Below are positions 34,501 to 46,890 of a DNA stretch of 64,000 bases, one piece after another. Every line of letters begins with the position of its first letter. Positions within the stretch are counted from its first letter, which is position 1. The DNA lies in assembly GCA_946902985.2 (NCBI GenBank), contig OX336399.1:157728411-157792410 (forward strand). The letters run 5' to 3'. The notes under the pieces were generated by a model. The model was not told the origin of the DNA. It did no database searches and was given only the letters and a program-made list of their open reading frames with translations. The position numbers and the translations under genes are program-made. The stretch comes from Meconema thalassinum (lineage: Eukaryota > Arthropoda > Insecta > Orthoptera > Tettigoniidae).

Positions 34501-35025
34501 TATTCCGCGTCCATTTAGGTCTATAACAGATGAGTACATATAAATCCTTCAAATTTTCTAGGATAAAGCTGTGTGTGTTGAGGAGTTTTATCTAGGTGCA
34601 CCAAGTCATGGAATGTAGTTGCCTATATGATCCACTACTACCCCAGTGGTGGTTCGGGCAGGGTATATCAAGAGCCCGCTGATGAACTTGACTTTGTGCA
34701 CCCAAACGAAACCCCTCAATAGACACAACAAAAACACAGGCATTTTTCTGGGATTTAACCCTTAATAAAACAATAAAACTCACGCCAACGCTACCCTGAG
34801 TGAATGTTCACCCATTAATTATTCTGTGGTACATTTAATGTTCTCATAGAAATATTAAATGATTCACTTACATATACTTTTTGCACCTCATTTTGTTTGT
34901 ATAATTACTTAATTCATAAAATCAATAAATATATACATAACAAAAGAATTAAATTCTTTTACCAATGCATCATCCTCTGATCCATCATTATCGGAGATAT
35001 TGAGGTGTGCATATTATTAGACTCT
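34500..35025. other. No recognisable feature
   Basis: No gene, SINE head or known repeat seen. Confidence 0.4.
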
Positions 35026-35028
35026 GAG

Positions 35029-35441
35029 CTGCTTCGGTAGCGTAGTTGGTAGCATGCTGAGCTTCTACGCCCAAGATCACGGGTTCGAACCAGGCCGAAG
35101 TCATCTGATTATTTAAAAGCGTTAAAAATCCCTCAGTAAGCTTAATTTGAGGTTGGATTTGATTAATGCTCTATAAGTTCCAAAGTTCGCCGAAAAGTGC
35201 AAGTTCCGGTGGCATCTAGTAGCCAAGTTCACAGGTAGGTGTCGTTGACGGTAGCATTTGTTAGCAAAAGTAGGAACTACATGAAATTGATCGTATGCAG
35301 TCCTTACCTGAATTACAAATAACCCACTAATACAGCCATCACAATTAACACCGGTTATCAGACAGATCCTACACACACCCAAAGTACACGGGGCTACATG
35401 ACCGCGTTGTTGCAGCCCCTAAAATAAGGAACCAGCCAACC
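35029..35441 (+). mobile_element. tRNA-derived SINE with GGTTGG-type tail, near full length
   Basis: The head has A-box-like TAGCGTAGTTGGTAGCATGC and B-box-like GGGTTCGAACC. The body includes GCGTTAAAAATCCCTCAGT. The 3' end reads GACCGCGTTGTTGCAGCCCC and then AACCAGCCAACC. It is the best intact reference for the split copy at 30667-32783. SINEs of this kind are transcribed by RNA polymerase III and moved by a partner LINE. Confidence 0.75.
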
Positions 35442-35569
35442 TTTATTAGACTCGACGCCAGTTTTCCAAAATGTAATTTATACTTTTCATGATTTAAGAC
35501 ACTAAATATGTTTACAAGGCACTGAAGTTATATCAAATATTTAACCAACAGTCTCAACTAGTAGTACAT

Positions 35570-36410
35570 CATGCAACTCGCCTATAATGACAATAATTAA
35601 GACACGAGTATGTTTATAAAACGAGCGTAGCTAGTTTTATAATTTCCATACGAGTGTCTTAATTACCATTACAGGCGAGTTGCATACGACTGTTTATGTT
35701 CGACGATAATTATAATTTATTAGGCCTATATGTTTTAACATAAATACTCATAAATATATGTGGGATTCAGTTACTTCAGTTAGTGAACAGGGCGTGCTGG
35801 GTGGTTTGCTGACTGAACAGAGCGCATGCGTGGGTCAAAGAATTTCGAAAGCAGAGACCATTTCGGCTACTTTGCTTGGCAATGCTATTGTTTACAGCCT
35901 GCATGATGACTAGTGCCGTGCAGCTCTAGCATTCACTAATATTGTCACCGAAGTCGTTTGAAATCAATGCGCTGTGTAGAAATTGGAGTTGGGGATATTA
36001 AGGTGCAGTGCTATTTCTTTTCTCATATTCGCCAGTTTATTTACGCGAACATATGGACGGTGCACTTTCCATGTTGGTAATTTATATAGAAGAATGCTGT
36101 GTTGCTAACTTCTGGAAGTAGATTCATAAATTTCTTGCATATGTCATAGTATTTTCTTGTTACCATAAAGGTTCGTCTTTGTGTTTGGGATTGTAACTAC
36201 AATGGTTGATCCGATATCCAATTTGAACTTTCAAATCATGTAATTCATGTCCGACATGTTGGATTTTGAGCGCATGCGCGAAGGTATCCTTACCTAATTG
36301 GTCAATGAATGAACTCTGATTGGCTGGAGAAACTGTTTCATAATGAAAAACAGTACTATAATGACCATTATTATGATACAGTTTTCTGACGTATAATATT
36401 TACATTTCGA
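35570..36410 (-). mobile_element. Hairpin-ended MITE-like element (copy C1)
   Basis: One end is a ~115 bp stem-loop (35576-35690) whose arms contain GCAACTCGCCTATAATG and its complement. Next to it is TTATGTTCGAC. The other end (36330-36400) carries the complementary CATAATGA / TCATTAT arms around AAACTGT. Copies C2 (49797-50411) and C3 (60425-62296) have the same two ends in the opposite orientation. No protein is encoded. Confidence 0.6.
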
Positions 36411-36429
36411 CATCGTCATACATGGAATG

Positions 36430-36819
36430 ATTTGATAGAATTTCCACTAAAATACGAGTCTTGTTAATGCAGAATGCCACACGTTTTGTTTTAACATATT
36501 TTTCTTTTCGCGTGAATTCAGGCACGAAGTCTTTTTAGTGATTATCCACTGTTGAACTATTCAAAGATTCGTGGTCCATGGTTTGAAATCACCTGATTTA
36601 GGTGGAACATTCCAAGTCAATGAACAAGAGAAAACGTACCCAGATCAGGAATACCCAATTCTTAAAAATTCCAGAAGCTATTCCTCATTAGAAGAGTTAT
36701 AAGTCTAAAGGGGAGAAAACATTACTAACGTAAGTAGGGTGATACAATATTCCAGCAGTAGGTCAATAAAATAATTTTGATTAAAACACTCTGACTGATT
36801 TACATTTTTTATTTGATTA

Positions 36820-36854
<35 letters not shown>

Positions 36855-36855
36855 G
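36430..36855. other. Unassigned sequence ending in (TTA)n
   Basis: No gene seen. A TTA/ATT microsatellite of about a dozen units occupies ~36818-36854. Confidence 0.5.
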
Positions 36856-36856
36856 C

Positions 36857-37086
36857 CACGGAGGGTGAGTGGATAGCGTGTCGGTCTACTAACCCCAAGA
36901 TTGCAGGTTCGCCTCTGACCGTGGTAAGTGATTTTTGAAAGGCGACAAAAACCACGACACGCATGTCATACGGTGTTGGCATGTCAAAGAACCCATTTGA
37001 ATTCAGTAGGCCGAGTTCATAATGGCAAAATTAATACCCGGGAGTTTCCGCCAGCACAAAGTTCCTCATTTCTCTACTAGAAAGAG
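36857..37086 (+). mobile_element. tRNA-derived SINE, third family
   Basis: The head looks like a tRNA: CCACGG at 36858-36863 can pair with CCGTGG ~60 bp later, with a D-arm-like GTGAGTGGATAGCGTG and a B-box-like GCAGGTTCGCCTC. The body continues past the acceptor stem with GCATGTCATACGG and TGTCAAAGAACCC, so it is a SINE and not a functional tRNA gene. Confidence 0.55.
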
Positions 37087-37261
37087 CTATTGTGTTCAAG
37101 GAGATTAGATATCTAACATCTAACCTCCTTGACTTTCATAGTCAAGGACCTACGAAATTCGACATGCAAGCTACCCTCTGGGTGTCAAATAGCAAAGCTT
37201 GCACCAGGCACCCGAGGCCATACGATATAATTATTATTATTAATATTATTATTATAACAAC

Positions 37262-37460
37262 AGCGGTGGCTACGCTCGCTAAAGCGTGGCGTTAGGCTAT
37301 GGGACCCAGCTCTCAGCTGACTCGGTAGACGTGGGTTCGAGCCCCACAGTCGGTCATCCTTGAAATGGTTTGCCATGGTTTCCAATTTTCACCTCCAAGC
37401 AAATGCTGGGACGGTACCATCTGACAGGCCACGGCAGCTTCCTTCCACATCGTTGCCCAC
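37262..37460 (+). mobile_element. tRNA-derived SINE related to the CCTCCGTAG family
   Basis: The head has CAGCTGACTCGGTAGACGTG and GGGTTCGAGCCCCAC. The body has GGTTTGCCATGGTTTCC and GGCCACGGCAGCTTCCTTCC, diverged versions of the body of the SINEs at 39810-41055. It is a different head on a related body. Confidence 0.55.
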
Positions 37461-37464
37461 TTCT

Positions 37465-38424
37465 ATCCATCTCAGTTATAGTTATTGTTGTTTTAAGGGG
37501 CGGAACTACGAGATCATCTGCCCCTCTTACCACAGATTAAAGTATACAAAATTGGGATGGAATTTAAAATCTACAGTTGGACACGTACATTTGAAATGAC
37601 CGAAAATTAATAAAACAGAAATTAAATAAAACTAATAATTATAATACAAACAAAAAATTACGGAAAAACAAAAATTCAGCATTCAAAAAAGAACAAGCCT
37701 TTGAGTAAAGGTTCACTGGAAAATTTAGATTGCTGGCCCTGACCCACTCTCACGTATAAAGCGGATGACGAGATCAGCAGTCATCGGCTAATAGAACTTT
37801 GAGTGTCATCTGCAAACGAACTCATCTCATCTCTCATTCCCACGAGCGTCGACGAGAAAACCCCTGCTCTCGGCCTCTCAGGAGACCACACGACAAAAGA
37901 AATTATTATTATTATATTAACATTATTATTCAGCCCACAACTTTTTTGTAGACATGTCTCCAGCAGCAATTTTCTAAAATAAAGCCATCTACTGTTCTTT
38001 GTCATTAGGAATATGATTTAAGATGCAGATTCCTCCACTGTCTTCAAGAAAGCAGCATATTCAGTAGGTCAGACTCTCTGTCGCTGGTCGCAATTCTCAG
38101 AGACGCCATTGACGCCTTAAATAATAGCACATAACAACACGTCGTGGCTGCCCGTCACTCGAGCCCGGACTACATTAGCGAGCATTGTCAAGACTCCATC
38201 GTCCCACTGTTATTATTAAAGAAAAGAGCAGCTTGACGTGACATTATAACTAAGTAACTTCACATTCTTTCCCTCCCAGGGGTTCACAACTTGTGGGAAG
38301 TGGGTTGGCGACCACTGGACCCACGCTGAGTCCGGCATTGCATCCACTTACTTGTACCGGGCTCCTCTCCGTCTTCATTCCTGTCAATCTCTATTGGTCA
38401 ACTTTTGTTCTCTTCCGACCTCGA
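37465..38424. other. No gene; LINE-tail-like fragment at 37490-37530
   Basis: GGGGCGGAACTACGAG and ATCTGCCCCT (37498-37528) recur at 51548-51580 and, inverted, near 51370-51400, so they are a dispersed repeat end. The rest shows nothing I recognise. Confidence 0.4.
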
Positions 38425-38876
38425 CGGTATTAGGTTGTCGGATTTTTAGTGCGTTAAAAATCCCTCAGTATGCCTTCCTTCGGAGGGGAAGTAAAGCCGC
38501 GGGTCCCATGTCATAGAGTTATGGCATGAAAAAGAACCTTTCACTAACTACACTTGTGGAAGCTAAAATTTGTAGGTTAGTTTGATAACGCTAAATTAGT
38601 TCCAACGTTCGTCGCCAGGAGCCGACTGCGGTGGCATCTAGTAACGAAGTTCAGAACTAGTTGGTCGTTGACAGTGGCGTTTGGTAGCAAAAGGTGGAAC
38701 TACTTGAAAATCGAATGTCTGCAGTCCTTACTTGAATAAAAAAAACAGATAACATACACTAATACAGCCATCACAATTAACACCGGTTATCAGACAAATT
38801 CTACACACACCCAAAGTACACGGGGCTACTTGACCGCGTTGTTGCAGCCCCTAAACTAAGGAACCAACCAACCAGG
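38425..38876 (+). mobile_element. GGTTGG-tailed SINE, head missing
   Basis: The body starts at GTGCGTTAAAAATCCCTCAG and is otherwise long and complete to GGAACCAACCAACC. It shows the uninterrupted sequence across the point where element A1 entered the copy at 30667-32783. Confidence 0.75.
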
Positions 38877-39420
38877 TTATCCGAGACCTAGGAAGTCTTT
38901 CACTTTCCCACCTGACTTGGTCCTTGTCTCATCTTTCCTGATACCCTCATTCTTAGAGGGGTCAGCCTTCTTTTTCTTTTCAGGATTTTTTCTGCCTTCT
39001 GCACAAGGCCCTCAAGGAGGTAGGGTGTATGTAGCCCCACCACTTCTGGTGCACCCTGGATAGTGCTGGACCCACAAGGGCTCATGGCCAGTGAGTTTGG
39101 GAGTTGGCGATCCCGAGGGATTCCTAAGCTGGGTACGGTTGTTCCCCTTTTTCCACTGACTTTGGGGCGGGCCCCTTCCTCTTTCCCTTTCCTATCTACC
39201 GTTGATGCCTCGAGGGTTGAGGGCATTTCTTGTTCTCCTGTCTTTTACTTGCCCTATTCTTCTTTGGTTTTCCATTTCTTCTTCTAGTATATACGTTAGT
39301 AGTTAGTTTTAGTTATACTTTTCATTTCATTATCATCTTAACTCTCAACCAAACCATTAGGGGCCGATAATCTAGATGTTTGGCCCCTTAAAAGAACAAT
39401 TATCATCATCATCATCACAT
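38877..39420 (+). repeat. Retroelement fragment ending in a GGCCGAT...GGCCCC tail and (ATC)n
   Basis: The right end reads GGGGCCGATAATCTAGATG, TTTGGCCCCTTAA and a run of ATC repeats, a layout common at insect SINE/LINE 3' ends. A minus-strand frame of ~108 codons at 38900-39226 is not recognised and may be chance. Confidence 0.4.
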
Positions 39421-39564
39421 TCTTTCTGTCATTATTTCCTTTTCTTAAGATAAATACGCCATTTTTATTATAAAAACTAAGATAAAATTTGCAGACAATG
39501 ATTGTGTATGTGTAATATTTTATGTTGGAGTTGCAAGTGCAATAATTTCGCCGACAACTTTGGT

Positions 39565-39785
39565 GGTGGTGGCGTGGCGCAGCGGTAACGTCCGTGCTTG
39601 CTATACACAAAGTTGCAGGATTGAATTATGGCGCAATTAGTTGGCATTTGAGGGTGCTATATAGTGACGGAGCCGTCTCAGCAGATTTCCTGGCACGTTT
39701 AACATCCCCTCTGGCGCAAATTTTGGCACCCGGGAGTCTCTAAAAGCTGCAGTAGCTTTAAGGGACGTAAAAATGATAACAATTA
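39565..39785 (+). mobile_element. tRNA-derived SINE (GGCGTGGCGCAGCGG head)
   Basis: The head is GGCGTGGCGCAGCGGTAACG. The body has GGCATTTGAGGGTGC, GAGCCGTCTCAG and GGCACCCGGGAGTCTCTAAAAG, and ends AAGGGACGTAAAA. A second, headless copy is at 46962-47112. Confidence 0.6.
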
Positions 39786-39809
39786 CAATTATTATTATTA
39801 TTATTATTA

Positions 39810-40319
39810 GTCGCCTCCGTAGCGTAGCGGTAGGCATGGTTAGCTGCCGCCCCGGAGGTCCTGGGTTCCATTCCCGGCTCTGCCACGAAATTTGAAAAGT
39901 GGTACGAGGACTGGAACGGGGTCTACTCAGCCTCGGGTGGCCCAAATGAGTAGAGGGGGTTCGATTTCCCCTCAGCCATTCTCGAAGTGGTTTTCCGTGG
40001 TTTCCCACTTCGTCTTCGGGCAAATGCCGGGATGGTACCTTCTTCAAGGCCACGGCCGCCTCCTTCCCTCTTCCTAGTCTATCCATCCTAACCATCCCTT
40101 ACCTTCCCCCATGAGGACCCTGTTCGCTTTGCAGGTGAGGCCACCTGGGCGAAGTGCTGATCACACCTCCTCAGTTGTATCCATCCCGACCAGATGTTCC
40201 AAGCTCCAGGACACTGCCCGTAGAGGCGGTAGTGGTGAGTTCCCTCGCTGAGTCCGTGGGTTCCACCAACATGGAGGGTAAACGACTAAAAAAAAAAATA
40301 TATATATTATTAAGTCTAA
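39810..40319 (+). mobile_element. CCTCCGTAGCG SINE, first of a tandem trimer
   Basis: The tRNA-like head is GTCGCCTCCGTAGCGTAGCG with a B-box-like GGTCCTGGGTTCCATTCCC. A long body follows (GGTTTTCCGTGGTTTCCCAC; GGGATGGTACC) and the 3' end is AAACGACTAAAAAAA. The next copy starts 510 bp downstream. Confidence 0.8.
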
Positions 40320-40826
40320 GTCGCCTCCGTAGCGTAGCGGTCAGCATGGTTAGCTGCCGCCCCGGAGGTCCTGGGTTCGATTCCCGGCTCTGACACGAAA
40401 TTTGAAAAGTGGTACGAGGACTGGAATGGGGTCTACTCAGCCTCGGGTGGCCCAAATGAGTAGAGGGGGTTCGATTCCCCCTCAGCCATCCTCGAAGTGA
40501 TTTTCCGTGGTTTCCCACTTCGTCTTCGGGCAAATGCCGGGATGGTACCTTCTTCAAGGCCACGGCCGCCTCCTTCCTTCTTCCTTGCCTATCCATCCTC
40601 ACCATCCCTTACCTTCCCTCATGAGGCCCCTGTTCGCTTTGCAGGTGAGGCCGCCTGGGCGAGGTGCCAATCCCACCTCACCAGTTGTATCCCTTCCGAT
40701 TAGATGTTCCCAGCTCTAGGACACTGCCCGTAGAGGCGGTAGTGGTGAGTTCCCTCGCTGAGTCCGTGGGTTCCACCAACCTGGAGGGTAAACGACTAAA
40801 AAAAAAAAAAATATTATTAAGTCTAA
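40320..40826 (+). mobile_element. CCTCCGTAGCG SINE, second of the trimer
   Basis: Nearly identical to the preceding copy and complete. It ends in an A-run and ATTATTAAGTCTAA, the same linker that precedes it. Confidence 0.8.
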
Positions 40827-43800
40827 GTCGCCTCCGTAGCGTAGCGGTCAGCATGGTTAGCTGCCGCCCCGGAGGTCCTGGGTTCGATTCCCGGCTCTGC
40901 CACGATATTTGAAAAGTGGTACGAGGACTGGAACGGGGTCTACTCAGCCTCGGGTGGCCCAAATGATTAGAGGGGGTTCGATTCCCCCTCAGCCATCCTC
41001 GAAGTGGTTTTCCGTGGTTTCCCACTTCGTCTTCGGGCAAATGCCGAGATGGTACTGCCCCCGTAATTGAATTATGTAGAGACCACGGTGGCTATATTTG
41101 AAATTAGAAGGAGAGTTATGGCTGTCATAGTTATGACGTGGGTAGTCATGACGTAAGCACGGATGACGTAAATGTTATACCAGCAGGTTACTTGAGCTGA
41201 GATTCTCAGTGACGTCAGCATTTAGTCAAGAATGTTCCAAGATTTACGACGCAGTCGCAGGAAACGAGGAATTCTGCTGAGGAAGAAACTATGCTATTGG
41301 AGGAGAGGCATGAACCAATCAACGATAGTTTAAAGGAAGACGGAGATTGCTAAAACTATGGTATTTTTATTACTTTTGGAATGCAGAATTGTGGAAATCC
41401 ATTTGCAGTAAAAGCATTGATTTGGAATTTTGGTGAAATTTATTTTCAGTTTTTGAATTTTGAAAATCCGTCATGTATTAACGAAGTTGGAACTTTGAGC
41501 GATGACGCAGTATCACGCTTTGGAAGGGATGGAAACGCCCCTCGTGAAGTTAATAAAAGGGCTTGCGCAGAAGAGAGGAGCCTCCTTTTCGTTCTCTGAT
41601 CATTCTGAGATCTCATTCTCAGAGCATCGAAGTATATTGTGAAAGTTCTTTTCTTATACATTCATTATAGTGAGACGTCGAAGTGAACAGCAGTGAAAAG
41701 AATCGTCTTTATAACGTGTGGCGAGGCCACTATATTAACGAGATCCAAGTCAAACTAGGTGAAGTTGAAACGGACCTTAGAAAGCTTCTACAAGTTTAGC
41801 TTCGAACAGTTAGCGGTCTCCGATAAGCTAATTGCATTGTGCAGTGCTACATGCAGTTATAGAGAAAAGCTGAACAATTTCGACCGATTAGTTCGAAAGA
41901 TATTAGCAGTTTTATACGACTGAGAAAAGTGATTATCTCGCCACAAGAGAAGCACTTTTGTATAGGCAGAATCAACGCAACGGCTGACGCTGCGAGTGGA
42001 ATAGAAAGACTTCAGATTGCTTGGTTACAGAACGATGCGGTATAATGGAGCAATTGAATACGGCAGTTTGTTCTTCTAACACTACAACCGAAGAGCAGAT
42101 GGAAGGCTAAGGGCTTATTGCAATTGGGACATACTTCAACGGAGTAAGATAGCGACATGGAACTTCGCTAATTGCTATTCCACACAAGCGAACATGCGGT
42201 GAATACCATCTACACCCATGTTTCGTAATTAAAGGCTGAATACCATCGAACAGCCATGAAAACAATTTCATACTCTGAATATGAATAATTTCTTCGGAAA
42301 TTTCTACAAAACTTCATGACGATTGTCTACTGGAACTTCAGGGAATTTTTCAAGAGAGGTCAGGGATATCCCGACTCACAAAGAAGATTATTGCCGGAAG
42401 GATGTCTATTCGTCTTCGAGGAGCAGAGCGATTCACGGAGAAGGAAGCAGTTCGATTCTCCGAGGGTGCTATTTCCTATTTCGAGGATGGAGCTCAACTT
42501 TAACGTGGTGAAATGGATCCATCAGCAGTCTTCTGTGGGGAATTTTCCTCTGGAACGTCAATCGGCAGATAAGGTAGTCGTGAACGTTTATTGTATTTGA
42601 GTTTACTAATGATGTTTGAGCAACCATTTTTCCCATATTTTTATCCTCATGTATTTTTGCCCTATTTTCTTGTTGAGATTCTTATTCTCAGTACACCTTG
42701 ATGAGTTTTGCATTTTTCGACGTTTTATTAAGACATTGTTATGTCATGGGCATAGTTAATGATTTTGAATCAGTTGAGACTGATATTTGGATTTTTCAGT
42801 AATTAATATTTTTGTAGTCACGATTTGACTGTAAGTTAATGATTTTTATGGCAGATTTAAATTCAGACAGCGTGTCATTTTATTAAAGTAATTCTACCCC
42901 AGTTTAATTACTTTGAACAATTTTCTGTCATCATCATCAAGAAGGAAGAACATTTAAATGATTTTAGAGCGTTAAAATCTCTTACGTTGTCGACGATCTT
43001 GGAAATACTAGTCGTTATTTGAATTGATTGCAACACAGACATTTATCGTCAGTTATGAATGAACATTGCATTACAGACACTTTTGTGAAAGAGTAACTTT
43101 AATAAGGAATTATTGAATGCATTAAAGTCTAGAACTTGTGTTAGGAGTTTTTCTCAATTAGAGATTTATAGAACGATGTTTGCATTCCCCAGTCTAAATG
43201 GATTCTATTCGACTACTTTGCCTTTTTAGTCGCACTTTATTTGAAGATAGTATTTTCATACTACATTTCTTTTAAGATGTTAATCTTAAATTTTGATAGA
43301 CCAGACAGACGTATATAAGCGTATTCACTATTAAATTTGTTTGTGATTGGCAAGTTTTGACTTCATTTCGGTTCATGAATGAAATCCACGAAGGTTATAG
43401 AAAAACAGTTTTGAAACAATTAATGATTATAAAAATTTTTAAGTGGAACTATGAATGTATAATCGCTAGTGCAGCGCGTGTTGAAAGTCGCTGAGGTATA
43501 ATGCCCTTGAATATGAAGGAAGTTCCCACAGGAATAAATGTTAAAGAATTATTTGTGGAAGTTTTGTAAGTTATGTGGAAGTTGAATGCCATATAGATTA
43601 ATATATGATGATTTTGGGCATATTTTTAATGCAGTTTGTGCATTAACTTGTTAGCGAAGGATTTTCCGCTGGAGTAAGATTGTCATAGTTCGTTGAAAAT
43701 AAATCAAGTGAATTACTGTTATAATTAACACGAGTTTTGAAAGAATTTGAGATAAGATTTGAATGAAGGTTGCCGTCACAAATCATTATTAAAAACCTTT

Positions 43801-45210
43801 ATTAAACCAGATTGTGACATTAATATGTATAACTAACCTTCATTGGTCGATTATATTAATCACGATTATGAAAATTACCAACCGAATGGACATGTGGTCA
43901 ATGTATTTATTAAATTAATAATTTAAACAATTAAATGTTACTATTGTAAATAATTGCTGTAAATATTTTTGAAAATAATATGAAACGAGAGTGATGTTGA
44001 AGGCGTGCTTATAATATTTTTATTGTCTTTGACAAATATGATAAACAATTTCTACTTGTTATAAATAATTTATGTGATTTTGTTATAAACATTTAAGAGC
44101 TAATTAAGCATTTGGATTGAAGTTAACAAATTTAGGGAATTAACATAATGATCCAATAGGATGTGAGCAAAGTACTTGAAAGATTTGCGTAAATATAATG
44201 TGAGTTGTCTTGTAGACAGTTAAAAGTTTGAGAGAGCAAGCTATTCTTACGTAACTTAGCACGTGAGAAGGGTGTGCATTTGACCAGGATGCAACAGGTT
44301 GGAAGGTAGCTTGCAGCTGGGCCAACATCTGGTTATCAGAGTGAGGTCGTCCGCACTCCGGCCTTGCGACTATAAATACCATTCTCATGTTTATTAAAAG
44401 GAAACCAAATGCTCTATATATGTCACACCCTGATGTCCTTTTCCAATCCAATAGTGTTATGAATATTACGTTATTTGGAGCTCTTGGGAGCTAAAATGTT
44501 TTATATCATGTTGTATGATAATTTTTGCAAGTCCTACTGAGGACGTAGTCAGATTGACTTGGGCTTCTGATAGCCACGTTGAGTTTGTTGTGTTAGTAAA
44601 ATCATACCCTTTATTAGAAATAAAGCTTTTGTACAGTTCAAAGTTCTCGTCTTCGTCTTGGCTCATTTTTAAATATCATGGTGGAGGTTATTGTGTGAAC
44701 AGACTTTTAGTGATCCTGTTGTCAACTCAAACCCCGAGATAATTAAGAGGTAAGTAACGGTAAGTATGAAACCCCGTCTATTTTGGTGTGTTCCACAATG
44801 ATTTCCTGTGAACGTCTGTGCTCTTATCTCGATAGTATCTGTCAGTGCCATTTTCATTGATGTAGCTATGCCGGTGCGATTGATAATTGGCAATCCGATT
44901 GAGGGGGCGGATATCTGACAGCCTACTATCCAGGTAAACGGGGACAGTACCTTCTTCAAGGCCACGGCCGCCTCCTTCCCTCTTCCTTGCCTATCCATCC
45001 TAACCATCCCTTACCTTCCCTCATGAGGCCCCTGTTCGCTTTGCAGGTGAGGCCGCCTGGGTGAGGTGCCTATCCCACCTCACCAGTTGTATCCCTTCCG
45101 ATTCGATGTTCCCAGCTCTAGGACACTGCCCGTAGAGGCGGTAGTGGTGAGTTCCCTCGCTGAGTCCGTGGGTTCCACCAACCTGGAGGGTAAACGACTA
45201 AAAAAAATAT
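40827..45210 (+). mobile_element. CCTCCGTAGCG SINE, third copy, split by a solo LTR
   Basis: The left part is 40827-41055. The right part resumes at GTACCTTCTTCAAGG (44947) and ends with AAACGACTAAAAAAA and TATTAAGTC at ~45210. GTAC is present on both sides of the insertion (41052-41055 and 44947-44950), while intact copies have it once. Confidence 0.85.
41056..44946 (+). mobile_element. Solo LTR, 3.9 kb (copy 1)
   Basis: Starts TGCCCCCGTAA and ends AACGGGGACA, so it has TG...CA ends in an imperfect ~10 bp inverted repeat. A 4 bp GTAC target duplication flanks it. The same sequence recurs at 53485-57391. A TATA-like TAATAAAAGG lies ~495 bp in, as in the other copy. No gag or pol is present, and the open frames at 42316-42600 are not convincingly conserved in the second copy. 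A solo LTR from recombination between two LTRs is the simplest reading. A DNA transposon with 4 bp duplications is less likely given TG/CA. Confidence 0.75.
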
Positions 45211-45297
45211 ATATATTAAGTCTTCTTCTGTCGCATTTGGCCTACTGTGGACCGAGTGGCCAATCTCATTTTCTCCCCCCTTCTGTCTTGCGGCTAC

Positions 45298-45402
45298 GGT
45301 GGCGTAGTTGGTAACATGCTTAGCTTCTATGCCTAATGTCACGGGTTCAAACCCAGATGAAGTCGTTGGATTATTTAAGAGCGTTAAAAATCCCTCACAA
45401 GT
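45298..45402 (+). mobile_element. Head of the GGTTGG-tailed SINE (3'-truncated)
   Basis: GGCGTAGTTGGTAACATGCT and GGGTTCAAACCC are the A and B boxes. The body stops after GCGTTAAAAATCCCTCA. Confidence 0.65.
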
Positions 45403-45564
45403 GGTTTTCTAGGAAAGTGTTCAAATTTGGAGGGTTTGCTCTTCTTAAGAAAATATTTTGGCCATGTTCGAGCGTTTTTTCCAATGGGCCTTAGTGTGTT
45501 CAAAATTGAACGTTTAAAATCAATCCTCAAACTTTTGTAGTCCTATTCTCGCACAAGTTCTCGG

Positions 45565-45640
45565 CTCGTTTCCGTGGCGTAGTCGCTAGCGCATTGGCGT
45601 TTGGAATGAAAGGTTTCGAGTTCGAGTCAGACCTTCGTCA
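45565..45640 (+). mobile_element. tRNA-like SINE head
   Basis: TTCCGTGGCGTAGTCGCTAG and GGTTTCGAGTTCGAGTC resemble A and B boxes. The body is not matched elsewhere in the window. Confidence 0.4.
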
Positions 45641-46094
45641 GGTATTTATTTTTACTGTTATTATTGTCTTTTGCATTGTAGATACTGTTGATTGCAGACA
45701 ACCGCACACACGTAATATTGAATACGCATAAGCGTCAATCAAGACCTCCAACTTATACGGCACTTGCGTGTCGAAGAGTGTCCCGCGATGTTACACGAGT
45801 TCCGTATCGAGTTTTGGATACAGACAGTTTAGCTTGAAGGTAGAACAGAGTGGAACAGAGGGAAGGGATCTTGCGTTTCTGCATTAGACTCGGCGCAGTG
45901 CACATCAACGTAGCGTCGCCGGCGACGCTGCATTTAAATTTTAACGAATAAAACTTACGACTCGTTCAAGCTTCATGGACGAATAATAATAATGATGTTG
46001 AAATATTTTACATAGCTCCAAAACAGAAGAGACCACAGTAAATACATTATATAAAACACAAAAGACAATAATGACAGTAAAAAAAACTTCCTGG

Positions 46095-46604
46095 GTCGCC
46101 TCCGTAGCGTAGCGGTCAGCATGGTTAGCTGCCGCCCCGGAGGTCCTGGGTTCGATTCTCGGCTCTGCCACGAAATTTTAAAAGTGCTATGAGGACTGGA
46201 ACGGGGTCTACTCAGCCTCCGGTGATCCAAATGAGTGGAGGGGGTTCGATTCCCACCTCAGCCATCCTCGAGGTGGTTTTCCGTGGTTTCCCACTTCGTC
46301 TTCGGGCAAATGCCGGGATGGTACCTACTGTAAGACCACAGCCGCCTCCTTCCCTCTTACTCGCCTATCCATCCCCATCTTCCATCCCTTCCCATCCCTC
46401 ATGAGGCCCCTGTTCGCTTTGCAGGTGAGGCCGCCTGGGCGAAGTGCTGATCACACCTCCCCAGTTGTATCAATCCCGACCAGATGTTCCCGGCTCCAGG
46501 ACACTGCCCTTACAGGCGGTAGTGGTGAGTTCCCTCGCTGAGTCCGTGGGAACCACCAACCTAGAGGGTAAATTGACTAAATAAAAAAATTAAAAAAATA
46601 AAAA
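46095..46604 (+). mobile_element. CCTCCGTAGCG SINE, complete copy
   Basis: The head, body with GGGATGGTACC, and 3' GACTAAATAAAAA tail are all present and uninterrupted. It is an intact reference for the GTAC target used by the solo LTRs. Confidence 0.8.
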
Positions 46605-46639
46605 ACCGTCCTGACCTAGGTCTGACTCGAACTCGAAAC

Positions 46640-46890
46640 CTTTACTAACTTCACACTTGTGTGAAGTCAAAATTTGAAGGTTAGAATTGCTAACGCTCCA
46701 TTAGTTCCAACGTTCGTCGCCAGGTGCTGACTGCGATGCCATCTAGTAGCCAAGTCCGCAAGCTAGGTGTCGTGGCATTTGAATTGATAGGAAGGACAGA
46801 CATACACATGAACTTTTGGCACGTGTAGATCGCATCCCTACGTGTACTTTATTTTATTTTTTCGATAATCGAAAGTAGGCTAAAAATAGA
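46640..46890 (+). repeat. Joined fragments of the GGTTGG SINE and of a hairpin-ended element
   Basis: 46645-46765 matches the SINE body (CCAACGTTCGTCGCCAGG). From ~46775 it switches to GAATTGATAGGAAGGACAG, then a diverged GAAAGTAGGCT terminus of the HINE-like family on the minus strand. Confidence 0.5.

Noticed and set aside
36857..36925. Possible functional tRNA gene with a pairing acceptor stem
   Set aside because: The sequence continues into a SINE-like body, and I could not fit a standard anticodon arm.
39810..46604. Repeated 120-150 codon minus-strand frames over the CCTCCGTAGCG SINEs
   Set aside because: They are the reverse complement of a polymerase III-type SINE repeated several times, not a protein family.
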